The position numbers were made by a program, and so were the translations under genes. The notes beneath the pieces were generated by a model. That model had not been told where the DNA came from. It made no database searches and saw only the letters and a list, made by a program, of their open reading frames with translations. This document shows positions 1 through 7,185 of a DNA stretch of 60,384 nt, piece after piece. Every line of letters starts with the position of its first letter. Within the stretch, counting starts at the first letter, position 1. The DNA is taken from contig SVDH01000014.1 of NCBI GenBank assembly GCA_015057865.1, positions 1-60,384 on the forward strand, in the 5' to 3' direction. The DNA comes from Lachnospiraceae bacterium. GTDB lineage: Bacteria > Bacillota > Clostridia > Lachnospirales > Lachnospiraceae.

Positions 1-120
1 AAATGCATGCCATTCGGCCCGGAATCAGCATGCCGTCTAAATCGGAAATCATATGCCGTTCAGCCGGAATTTGCACAAAGGAACAAAGTGTTTGATCCGG
101 AAAAGACAACTGAAACATAA
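1..120 (+). other. Open frame entering from the left edge, with a 24-bp imperfect direct repeat
   Basis: Frame 1 is open from the edge to a TAA at 118-120 (39 codons), but the peptide is not recognised. The DNA carries two imperfect copies of ATGCCATTCGGCCCGGAATC-like sequence, at about 7-30 and 52-75. This could be the tail of a gene or of a mobile-element end. The evidence does not decide. Confidence 0.15.
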
Positions 121-357
121 AACACAGTTAAAAAGTCTATACCAAAAGGCTGTTTTTTTTTCATAACTTATAATGTAAAACACATGGCTTTATAATGACA
201 GGGATCTGATCCTGGAATTTAAAATACAGGCGTATACATGAACTCAACGTTTTTTCTCCGGATTATTGCAGAAGTTTTAAATCATAAGCAATCAAACGTT
301 AATCTAAAAACCATACGGAATCATTGAAACAACCAGAACCAAATGCCAAAATGAAAA
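121..357. other. AT-rich intergenic stretch without a gene
   Basis: No convincing start codon with a ribosome binding site is seen on either strand. A T-run at 152-161 and TATAAT-like hexamers near 168-195 are compatible with terminator or promoter debris. No repeat copies of the neighbouring array family are visible here. Confidence 0.4.
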
Positions 358-414
358 TGGCGTTTTCAGAAGTCTCAACGTAGAATTATAGGGTTGAGCA
401 TCACGAAAACGCCA
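358..414. repeat. Nested inverted repeat next to the leader of repeat element I
   Basis: TGGCGTTTTC (358-367) is the exact inverse of GAAAACGCCA (405-414), and inside it CTCAAC (374-379) is inverse to GTTGAG (393-398). The two stems can form a long interrupted hairpin. The right outer arm lies within the 17-bp leader shared with the second element at 12334. Function unknown; it could be an end or recognition structure of the element. Confidence 0.6.
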
Positions 415-723
415 AAAATATTTTTGATAAAATGGTACCGATTTCTTTATTCGTATTTACGCTTGAAAATGATCTCTTTATTCGCATTTACGGTTGAAAA
501 TGACTGGTAGCTTTATTCGCATTTACGCTTGAAGCCGGTAGCTTTATTCGCATTTACGGTTAAAAAAGATTTCTTTATTCGTATTTACGGTTGAAATCAG
601 TGATGTAAAAAATTACGAAAAAGCACCAGAAAAGGCTTTATTCGCATTTACGGTTGAAATTCATTCACATTTACGGTTGAAAGGACAGTTGCGTTGTCCT
701 TTTAACCAAAAGTGAGAAAAAAG
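401..723 (-). repeat. Repeat element I: 17-bp leader, seven ~19-bp direct repeats, hairpin, one inverted copy
   Basis: The leader TCACGAAAACGCCAAAA (401-417) is followed by seven copies of TTCGCATTTACGGTTGAAA or close variants. Using the C of the TTC as the reference base, they sit at 452, 483, 518, 549, 580, 643 and 666, giving gaps of 31, 35, 31, 31, 63 and 23. A GGACA/TGTCC hairpin (683-699) and an inverted copy (701-723) follow. The frame is broken by stops, so the array is not coding. The near-integer helical spacing (31 and 63 bases) fits binding sites on one DNA face; that is inference. See the sister element at 12334-12660. Confidence 0.85.
661..723. repeat. Long imperfect hairpin joining the last repeat of element I to its inverted copy
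   Basis: The seventh direct copy (664-682), GGACA (683-687), loop GTTGCGT, TGTCC (695-699) and the inverted copy (701-723) together form a stem of about 24 pairs with a few bulged bases. The layout resembles folded recombination sites or a structured transcript end, but no integrase or terminator T-run is present. Confidence 0.6.
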
Positions 724-776
724 CGACAACAAAGAATCCAGTATTTGCAGGGGTTTCCGGACTCCTGCATTTTTTA

Positions 777-950
777 TTTTTCTCATTTTCGCTTAAATAA
801 TTTAACCGAAAGTGCGAAAAAAGAGGCCGATTTAAGCAAATCTGATAAAAAAGAGGCAAATTTAAGCAAAAGTGAGAAAAAAGAGGACAGTAGACATGAT
901 TTAAGCAAATGTGCGAAAAAAGAGGTCAGTTTAAGCAAAAGTGAGAAAAA
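777..950 (+). repeat. Repeat cluster II: five direct copies plus one inverted copy, opposite orientation
   Basis: Copies of TTTAAGCAAAAGTGAGAAA start at 801, 831, 861, 900 and 930 (gaps 30, 30, 39, 30). An inverted copy at 777-797 faces the first one and can pair with it. The motif is the reverse-strand relative of the repeats in elements I and III. Because all gaps are multiples of three, a frame of about 97 codons reads through it as repeated LSKSEKKE-type peptides. No ribosome binding site or family resemblance supports a gene. The shared 17-bp leader is absent here. Confidence 0.75.
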
Positions 951-957
951 AGAGGAC

Positions 958-978
958 AGTGGTGAGTCTAACACCACT
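958..978. repeat. Short hairpin beside repeat cluster II
   Basis: AGTGGTG (958-964) pairs perfectly with CACCACT (972-978) around a seven-base loop. It sits between the last array copy and the terminator at 994, roughly where a leader would be expected if this cluster were a third copy of the element. Confidence 0.5.
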
Positions 979-993
979 CCCTTTAAAGGTAAA

Positions 994-1021
994 AGCGCTG
1001 CGTGAAGCAGCGCTCTTTTTT
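994..1021 (+). terminator. Rho-independent terminator
   Basis: AGCGCTGC (994-1001), loop GTGAA, GCAGCGCT (1007-1014) and then CTTTTTT form a perfect eight-pair stem with a T-run. It would end plus-strand transcription coming through repeat cluster II, which hints that the cluster may be transcribed. Confidence 0.85.
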
Positions 1022-1319
1022 GTTATTGCATTTGTCCCACCGCAACAACATTCGTAAATTCTTCTAAAGAGATGCTCAAGGTTTTAATCACGAGTAGCGA
1101 ATCAGATCAGTGCTGCCGCCAATACGGATAAGATCAGCTTTCTTTCAAATTTTCGTTCAAATTCAATTTCCGGATTCATTATTTGCAAAGACCTTTATGT
1201 TTGTTAGACCAGATGAGGGTTATTATATTTCATCAATGGGGGGTTGTCTACAAATTTGGGTTTGTCGAGCTGTTGTCTTCAGCAAGTTCGTGCTCGTAGG
1301 AGCGGTAGACGATTCTAAA

Positions 1320-1335
1320 GTCTGCAAAAGCAGAC
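1320..1335. repeat. Perfect short hairpin
   Basis: GTCTGC-AAAA-GCAGAC is a six-pair stem with a four-base loop inside the gene-free region. It is followed by an AT-rich stretch, so it may be a weak terminator or part of a structured repeat block. Confidence 0.4.
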
Positions 1336-1395
1336 GAAATTATATGTTTTTATTTTCTCGTCCGCCCGGGTTTTCTCGCGACAAGTCGAATTTGG

Positions 1396-1540
1396 CGTAC
1401 GAAACAGCTTGTTTTTCTCTCCTCGTACGCTCCGATGATTTCCGTAGGCCTCAACCCCTACGTACGAAACAGCTTGTTTTTCTCCCCTCGTACGCTCTGA
1501 TGATTTCCGTAGGCCTCAACCCCTACGTACGAAATAGCGT
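1396..1540. repeat. 65-bp tandem repeat, about 2.2 copies, with two stem-loops per unit
   Basis: CGTACGAAACAGC begins at 1396, 1461 and 1526 (third copy degenerate, then lost), giving a 65-bp period. Each unit holds GTACGA/TCGTAC and CGTAGG/CCTACG inverted pairs. An open frame spans 1110-1613, but 65 is not divisible by three, so the encoded peptide changes frame in each copy. This argues for a structured non-coding repeat rather than a protein. The rest of 1022-1714 contains further short palindromes (for example ACTTGCTTTAAGCAAGT near 1593) and no supported gene. Confidence 0.7.
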
Positions 1541-1714
1541 GTTTCCAGGCTTTCATCTGCTTCACCCACTGATACGTATGTTTGATGTGGAACTTGCTTT
1601 AAGCAAGTGCTGACCCCAGCACTTACAGATCAGTTTCTGGCACCAAACCGCAGCGGTTTGCGACCTCGATCAACCCAAATTTACCGACCAACCTGAAATA
1701 TTTCATCTCATGAC

Positions 1715-1743
1715 TTGACATGTCCCTGCCCTCATGTTATATT
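1715..1743 (+). promoter_or_regulatory. Sigma-A type promoter of the PadR operon
   Basis: TTGACA (1715-1720), a 17-base spacer and TATATT (1738-1743) form a near-consensus promoter. Downstream, TACGACA occurs twice (about 1747 and 1762) and could be the PadR operator, as such regulators usually repress their own operon. The operator assignment is inference. Confidence 0.7.
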
Positions 1744-1839
1744 TACTACGACAGACATAGTACGACAACCGATGCAACGACAGTCGATATAACGTTTGAC
1801 ATAGTATCATAACACAAACTCGGGCAGAAGGGAGGATTT

Positions 1840-2178
1840 ATGGTAAGCATCAGCAGTGATGTGATTCGCGGATATAATGATACGATCATTTTATATCTTC
1901 TGCTTGACGAACCGTCATACGGTTATGAGATCTCTAAAAAGATCAAGGAATTCTCAGATGAGAAGTACATCATCAAGCAGACGACATTGTACTCCGCATT
2001 CACACGAATGGAAAAAAACGGTTACATCGAATCCTACACGATGGATGTATCGGAGAGTGTCAAGAGAAGGACGTATTATCAGATTACGGACGCAGGCAGA
2101 GCCTACTATCAGGAAAAGTGCAGGGAGTGGAATCTGACGAAGGAAGTCATCGAGAGATTTATCCGGGAGGAGGATTAA
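1840..2178 (+). CDS. PadR-family transcriptional regulator
   Basis: This 112-residue protein is a small winged-helix regulator. The N-terminal stretch with DEPSYGYEISKKI and the following QTTLYSAFTRMEKNGYIES helix-wing pattern are typical of PadR proteins, as is the C-terminal helix. A GGGAGG ribosome binding site lies seven bases before the ATG. It opens a three-gene operon with a membrane HAAS-domain protein and a DUF4097 protein, a common Firmicutes arrangement in which PadR controls the envelope-linked partners. The inducer is unknown. Confidence 0.93.
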   Translation: MVSISSDVIRGYNDTIILYLLLDEPSYGYEISKKIKEFSDEKYIIKQTTLYSAFTRMEKNGYIESYTMDVSESVKRRTYYQITDAGRAYYQEKCREWNLTKEVIERFIREED

Positions 2179-2179
2179 A

Positions 2180-3259
2180 ATGGATACGATTAGAAACTAT
2201 CTGGAGTCCATGTTCGCGCATCTTCCGGCGACGCCGGAGGTGGTTCGGGCAAAGACCGAGCTTGGACAGATGATGGAAGATAAATACAGCGAACTGATCG
2301 AAGAGGGCCGGACGGAAAACGAAGCGGTCGGGATCGTCATTTCGGAATTCGGCAATCTGGATGAGCTGGCGGAAGAGCTGGGCATCCGTTCCTTTATGGA
2401 ACAGGCGCCGGAGCCGGACGAGACAGCACGTGCCGTGCCGTTTGAAGAAGTCAAAGATTTTCTGGCAGAACGGACCAGACAGTCTTACATGAGCGCATTC
2501 GGCATCTTTTTCCTGATCATTGCAGCCGTACCGGTGATCATTCTGGGCAGCATCCCGATGGGCGGCGCGCATGCGGATGGGATTGGCAGGGCGCTGATGG
2601 CAGTCGGGCTGATCCTGATGTTCCTGCTTCTGGCAGGCGGACTGGGTCTGTTGATCTACTCCGGCATGCAGTCCCAACAGCATAAATATCTGTGGAGAGA
2701 GAATCTGTATTTTGATTTCTCTACCCAGGAATATATCCGGATGGAGTACAAAGAATTTCAGAGCACAAAGACCCTTTTGACCGCAGTTGGCATCGTCATG
2801 TGCGTCCTGTGCGCATTGCCGCCGTTTATCGTTTCCTTTGTGGCGCGCAGCAGCAATCTGTTTGTGTTTCACCTGGCAGGCGCAATCACACTTTTCATTG
2901 CAGGTGTCGCAGTCTTCCTGTTCGTTCTGGCAGGCCGCCAGAAGGGCAGCTTCGGCAAACTGATGCGGATCAGAAGAAATACGCCGCACACAGGAACGAT
3001 GGGCGTGTCAGCCGGTGAGGCAGCTGACGGAACGGCAGCGGGCCAAAGGAGTGACAATATGCAGACTACAGAAGAAATCTATTATGATAATGAGATTCTG
3101 GAAAAAATCATGCCGGTCTGGTGGCCGACCGTGACAGCCCTTTATCTGATCGTCAGCTTCCTGACTTTCAGCTGGGGCATCACATGGGTTATCTGGCCGA
3201 TCGCGGCGATCGTACACGCGTTTATTAGAAGAGCATTCGGCAGACATATTTATGCTTGA
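2180..3259 (+). CDS. HAAS/DUF1700-like membrane protein
   Basis: The protein has 359 residues. The first ~65 residues form a short helical domain of the HAAS (DUF1700-like, permease-prefix) type seen beside PadR regulators, with the pattern MEDKYSELIEEG...EAVGIVISEFGN. Hydrophobic segments at about 105-130, 138-165, 200-222, 228-252 and 314-355 suggest five or six membrane helices. Its ATG follows the PadR stop by one base, so translation is coupled. It probably acts with PadR as the membrane part of a small signalling or stress unit; the biochemical function is unknown. Confidence 0.8.
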   Translation: MDTIRNYLESMFAHLPATPEVVRAKTELGQMMEDKYSELIEEGRTENEAVGIVISEFGNLDELAEELGIRSFMEQAPEPDETARAVPFEEVKDFLAERTRQSYMSAFGIFFLIIAAVPVIILGSIPMGGAHADGIGRALMAVGLILMFLLLAGGLGLLIYSGMQSQQHKYLWRENLYFDFSTQEYIRMEYKEFQSTKTLLTAVGIVMCVLCALPPFIVSFVARSSNLFVFHLAGAITLFIAGVAVFLFVLAGRQKGSFGKLMRIRRNTPHTGTMGVSAGEAADGTAAGQRSDNMQTTEEIYYDNEILEKIMPVWWPTVTALYLIVSFLTFSWGITWVIWPIAAIVHAFIRRAFGRHIYA

Positions 3260-3296
3260 AGGATAAATATGTATTGATTATAGATGGAGGTACGTC

Positions 3297-4373
3297 ATGA
3301 ACAGAAAAAAATATTTGGGGATCCTGGCGATCATAACCGTTGCCTGTATCATCGGCGGCAGCCTGATACATGGAATCGCCAGACAGCACAGACTCGCGCA
3401 ATATGCTTCTGAATTTCAGGAAGCAAGACAGGAAATCAAAGAAGAATTTGCGGATGACCTGGATGAAGATATAGATGATCTGGATGAGGAGATCCGAGAG
3501 GATCTGGAAGAAGACCTGACAGACGATCAGGCAGAAAAGGCAGAGGATACATTAGAAACTCACGAGGATGCCGCAAAAGATCATTCGAATGAAACCGCTC
3601 TTGAGGGGACGGCAGGAGTTGCATTTACCGGTATGGATCTTAAACTGGGCCCCGCAGATCTGGATATCATGACAGGCACAGACTTTGGTGTCACATATTA
3701 TGTCAGCGATGATAAATACATCCCGACAGCAGAGTATAAAGACGGCATCCTGTATTTGAAGCAGGATGAAAAGATGCTGCATGGATTGGACATGAAAGAT
3801 TTCTTTACCGCTAACAAGGTGCAGATCACAGTAACCGTTCCGCAAAACACAACGTTGGATGGGGTCAAAGTAGATATGGGTTCGGGTAATCTGCATTTGA
3901 ACGGAACCGGCGGCCTGACTGCAAAAGCCATGGATTTGGATACCGGGTCCGGCAATGTTGAAATCGCGAATTTGACGACAGAAACGCTGAGCCTGGATAC
4001 CGGGTCCGGCGAAGTTGAGATTGCAAGCCTGACTGCGCAGCAGATCGTGGTCAATCATGGCTCGGGAGATCTCAATTTGGAAAATCTCTCGGCAAAGGCG
4101 ATTGATATCGACAGTGGAAGCGGTGAATGTGAATTGGAAAATGTCGTGTTTGATACGCTCGATATCAATGGTGGTTCCGGTGATATCAGCGTCGAAGGGA
4201 TCGCTGATATGAACACATATCTTCTGGATCTGGATGCCGGCTCCGGCACGATTTTTATCAATGGTCAAAGAGAAGGAGATGAATTCAACTGGAATCCGAC
4301 GGATGGCACGACGGGGCGTTACATCAGAATTGATGGCGGATCCGGTGACATCAAAATCGGGCTGGATGATTAG
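3297..4373 (+). CDS. DUF4097-family beta-strand repeat protein, membrane anchored
   Basis: The 358-residue protein begins with one membrane segment (about residues 6-26), then a very acidic linker (about 40-90) and an extracytoplasmic region of repeated short strands with SGSG turns, such as LDTGSGNVEI and LDTGSGEVEI. This is the DUF4097 right-handed beta-repeat pattern. It is the last gene of the PadR operon, 37 bases after the HAAS gene, with GGAGG upstream of the ATG and a strong terminator after it. Partner families suggest an envelope-stress role; direct evidence is lacking. Confidence 0.85.
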   Translation: MNRKKYLGILAIITVACIIGGSLIHGIARQHRLAQYASEFQEARQEIKEEFADDLDEDIDDLDEEIREDLEEDLTDDQAEKAEDTLETHEDAAKDHSNETALEGTAGVAFTGMDLKLGPADLDIMTGTDFGVTYYVSDDKYIPTAEYKDGILYLKQDEKMLHGLDMKDFFTANKVQITVTVPQNTTLDGVKVDMGSGNLHLNGTGGLTAKAMDLDTGSGNVEIANLTTETLSLDTGSGEVEIASLTAQQIVVNHGSGDLNLENLSAKAIDIDSGSGECELENVVFDTLDINGGSGDISVEGIADMNTYLLDLDAGSGTIFINGQREGDEFNWNPTDGTTGRYIRIDGGSGDIKIGLDD

Positions 4374-4415
4374 TGAATGGCAGAACCGCGGATTTGCCCG
4401 AACCGCGATTCGGAT

Positions 4416-4451
4416 AAAACGGAGACAGAGGTTTGCCCCTGTCTCCGTTTT
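4416..4451 (+). terminator. Rho-independent terminator of the PadR operon
   Basis: AAAACGGAGACAG (4416-4428) pairs perfectly with CTGTCTCCGTTTT (4439-4451), a 13-pair stem ending in a T-run. It closes the PadR-HAAS-DUF4097 operon. Confidence 0.9.
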
Positions 4452-4685
4452 GTTGCAGATTTTATTGAGAGCCAGTAGACGGCTCATTGTCTTTTTGTCT
4501 ATAGTGTTAAGACGTCTATGAGTAGAATTACTTGTATGCGTTTTTCTTTAATGAAAACAGTATTCAAAAATAATTAGATATATTTTTGTAACGAAAATTA
4601 TATTTTCATGTCTAATCAATGAAATCAAAAGGAAAGTACGAAGGTATATGAATAAGGATACCGAGAAAATGATGGAGTTAAGAAT

Positions 4686-5651
4686 ATGAAAAAAGTAATA
4701 AAATTGATAGGTAAAGTATTACTCGGATTTGTGATATTGCTTATAATGTTTCTCGTGATAACTTCTGTTTGGCATCATATAATGAGCAAAAAGGATAGAG
4801 AACGCTTTTCAAATGCCTACGGAGAGTATTATACTACCGAGAACGGCGATAAAATAAATTACACGCTTTATGACAGCAACTCGGATAAGATCGCTGTACT
4901 TCTGCCGGGGTTTGCTTATGGTTCGGTGCATTATACCTTTGACTCGCTTGCGAAGGAACTGAATGATGAATACAAGGTAGTGATAGTCGAGCCGCTCGGA
5001 TACGGGCTCAGCGACCAGACCGATACTGAGCGTACCGTTGAAAATTATTGCAGCGAGCTTCATGGACTAATGAATTATCTCGGATATGATAAATATACGC
5101 TTATTGGTCATTCGATGTCAGGTATTTATATGACATATTATTCCAACGAATACACCTCGGAGGTCGAAGCATTGATAGGCATTGATGAATATGTACCACA
5201 AATGAGGGATATAAAAGATACCTCACCCGAAACTCAGCAAACGGTGTGGAAGATAAGCCGCTGCTATATTTTCTTAGGTCTTGACAGACTTATGCCGACC
5301 TATGACCGTGAGTTCGCAAAGGAAAAGATACCTACGCTCACAGACGAAGAAGCAGACCTGTTTGCCGCAATGGATAAGACCATTCCCACAAACAAAACGC
5401 AGATGAGCGAGATAGGTCTTATGCCGGAAAACGTCGATAAATGCTATGATATGAAGATACCCGAAAACATACCCGTATTGCAGGTGCTTTCAAAGGATAA
5501 TTGTGAAATGTATCCCGAATACACAAAAATACATGAGGATATTACCGCAAATTCCCAAAGCCGAACTGTCGCAATAGACGGTGAACACTGTCTTTACTTT
5601 TATAATTTAGACGGCTTGGTCAATGAAATAAAAAATTGGGAACACGAATAG
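4686..5651 (+). CDS. Membrane-anchored alpha/beta hydrolase
   Basis: The 321-residue protein has one N-terminal membrane helix (about 8-30) followed by an alpha/beta-hydrolase fold. LLPGFAYGS is in the oxyanion position, the nucleophile elbow is GHSMSG (Ser143), and a late DGEH motif carries the likely catalytic His (about 303). The substrate is unknown. It stands alone in an AT-rich gap with only a weak GGAG before the ATG. Codon choice (frequent CTC, ATA, CCC and TCG) differs from the neighbouring operon, which suggests transfer from another Firmicute. A terminator follows at 5725. Confidence 0.8.
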   Translation: MKKVIKLIGKVLLGFVILLIMFLVITSVWHHIMSKKDRERFSNAYGEYYTTENGDKINYTLYDSNSDKIAVLLPGFAYGSVHYTFDSLAKELNDEYKVVIVEPLGYGLSDQTDTERTVENYCSELHGLMNYLGYDKYTLIGHSMSGIYMTYYSNEYTSEVEALIGIDEYVPQMRDIKDTSPETQQTVWKISRCYIFLGLDRLMPTYDREFAKEKIPTLTDEEADLFAAMDKTIPTNKTQMSEIGLMPENVDKCYDMKIPENIPVLQVLSKDNCEMYPEYTKIHEDITANSQSRTVAIDGEHCLYFYNLDGLVNEIKNWEHE

Positions 5652-5724
5652 GAAGAAGGCCTAGGTAGTAATGATCGAATGCTCAGATTGTTAATAGATT
5701 ATATCGGAAGATAATCGCACAAAG

Positions 5725-5763
5725 GAGCTTCAGCCCAAGTAGGACTGAAGCTCATATTTTTAT
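5725..5763 (+). terminator. Rho-independent terminator after the hydrolase
   Basis: GAGCTTCAG (5725-5733) and CTGAAGCTC (5745-5753) form a nine-pair stem followed by ATATTTTTATT. Confidence 0.8.
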
Positions 5764-5814
5764 TCTGGAAGAGAAGCGGATAGCACATGTAAGGAGACGA
5801 TCCAGGAGATCGAA

Positions 5815-5910
5815 GTGGACAAAAGAAAAAGCCGGCGGTTCTGGGGTGGCACTGCCGTAACTGTTGTGGCGTTGATCGCTGTTGGCCTTATAAGAAAACG
5901 GCCTGCTTAG
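5815..5910 (+). CDS. Possible 31-residue single-span membrane peptide, or a gene remnant
   Basis: A GTG at 5815, eight bases after AGGAG, opens a frame with a basic start (DKRKSRRFW) and a hydrophobic stretch (GTAVTVVALIAVGLIRK), ending in TAG at 5908. After the stop the same frame continues coding-like (ADEQKREATELAREIERD), so this may be a decayed longer gene. The rest of 5911-6110 holds no other supported gene. Confidence 0.3.
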   Translation: MDKRKSRRFWGGTAVTVVALIAVGLIRKRPA

Positions 5911-6124
5911 GCTGATGAGCAGAAACGGGAAGCAACAGAACTGGCAAGGGAAATCGAGAGAGATAACACGCAATAACATGCGTTTTAAACAGCAAAACAC
6001 GACCTAACGCGCAATTAGATTCGTTTTGACTTTACCCTCGTTATGGCTTCTGCTGCAAGCAAAGCTGCGGAAGCAAGCGCAAAAGAAACATCTTTGGACA
6101 CGGCATTTAAATGGAGAGATAAAA

Positions 6125-6907
6125 TTGACCAATAATGGATTGAACTTAATAGAGAATGACATTTTTCATGTTCATACGTTTCGATGCGGCCACGCCGAAA
6201 ATGTATCAGACGAGGAGTATGTCAAGGCAGCAATATCGATAGGGGCCCGTTCAATATGGTTCACAGATCACGCGCCTTTTCCCGGAGATCCGTTCGGTGG
6301 AAGAATGAAGTATAAAGATCTGGAAGAATACATCTGTACGCTTCAGGCACTAAAAAAGAAATATGAGGACGTGATCCGTATAGTGATTGGGCTTGAGATC
6401 GAATATTTCCCTTCGTTTGATGAAGCGGGGTATTACGAGCAGCTAAAAAACGATCAAAGAATCGAGCATCTGATATTGGGGCAGCACATGGCAGAAGAAA
6501 AGCCCGGAACATACACATTTTCATGGACGAAAGAAAGATGGGAAAGAGAAGAATACAAGGCACTTGGCAACGCAGTTATTCAGGGAATTGAGACCGGATA
6601 TTTTAGTGAAGTTGCGCACCCGGACAGGGTGTTCAGAAGAGCGCCTGAGTGGAATGAAGATACGAAAGCCATGTCAGGAATGATCATCGGAACATCTGCT
6701 GCCAGAAAAATACCGATTGAAGTAAACATCGAGTCAATAAAGACAGACTACGGCTTCAGAGAGGAATTCTGGCAGATGGTCGGTGAAAACAGTGATATCG
6801 TCTTTGGATTGGATGCTCATTCCACAGAAGATGTGAAGTCAGGGTTTATCGACGTGGCATCAGCGAGAAAGACTCTCGCTGGAATAAAGTGTACTCGGGA
6901 GGTATAA
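6125..6907 (+). CDS. PHP-domain metal-dependent phosphoesterase, histidinol-phosphatase-like
   Basis: The 260-residue protein is read from a TTG at 6125, preceded by GGAGAG. The frame is open to 6026, but nothing there looks conserved. The metal-site motifs of the PHP superfamily appear in order: HVHTFRCGHA (residues 15-24), FTDHAPF, GLEIEYFP, LGQH, VAHPD and GLDAHS. Family members hydrolyse phosphomonoesters such as histidinol phosphate. No his genes are nearby, so the real substrate is uncertain. It is a single-gene unit with its own terminator. Confidence 0.82.
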   Translation: MTNNGLNLIENDIFHVHTFRCGHAENVSDEEYVKAAISIGARSIWFTDHAPFPGDPFGGRMKYKDLEEYICTLQALKKKYEDVIRIVIGLEIEYFPSFDEAGYYEQLKNDQRIEHLILGQHMAEEKPGTYTFSWTKERWEREEYKALGNAVIQGIETGYFSEVAHPDRVFRRAPEWNEDTKAMSGMIIGTSAARKIPIEVNIESIKTDYGFREEFWQMVGENSDIVFGLDAHSTEDVKSGFIDVASARKTLAGIKCTREV

Positions 6908-6950
6908 TAACGTCCACGCAGACAAGATACAATTGAATATTGCGACTTCG

Positions 6951-6980
6951 AAAGGGCTGATTTTTCAGTCCTTTTTCTTT
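6951..6980 (+). terminator. Rho-independent terminator after the PHP gene
   Basis: AAGGGCTGA (952-960 of this kilobase block, i.e. 6952-6960) pairs with TCAGTCCTT (6965-6973), including one G-T pair, and is followed by TTTCTTTT. Confidence 0.75.
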
Positions 6981-7185
6981 TGTGACTAAATCCAGAACTA
7001 GACCTGTCAGGTACAATTTTGCTGATACATATTGCTACATGCATAATTTCATTTTGGTAACTGTGTTTTTGTGGTAAAATATTACGGACGGATAATATTT
7101 TGACCACCCACTTCGTACTATAGGTCGTAAGTGTAGCGGCCTGTAAAAGAAGATTGGTGGTTGTTTTTGTTGAGGGGGAAATATA

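Noticed and set aside
401-723. Type III toxin-antitoxin RNA antitoxin (ToxI-like repeats)
   Set aside because: No ToxN-type endoribonuclease gene follows either array, and gaps are irregular with a 63-base skip.
661-723. Integron attC site
   Set aside because: A bulged hairpin is present, but clear core-site triplets and an integron integrase are missing.
401-950. CRISPR array
   Set aside because: Repeat units are ~19 bp with only ~12-bp, unequal gaps, include inverted copies, and no cas genes are present.
712-1005. 97-residue repetitive protein (LSKSEKKE repeats)
   Set aside because: No ribosome binding site; the frame is a by-product of 30/39-base spacing of repeats that in sister elements are non-coding.
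1110-1613. 167-residue protein
   Set aside because: It runs through a 65-bp tandem repeat whose copies fall in different frames, lacks a ribosome binding site and resembles no family.
2159-2989. Long minus-strand open frame opposite the HAAS gene (and similar frames opposite DUF4097 and coaBC)
   Set aside because: Shadow frames of well-supported genes, without ribosome binding sites or recognisable families.
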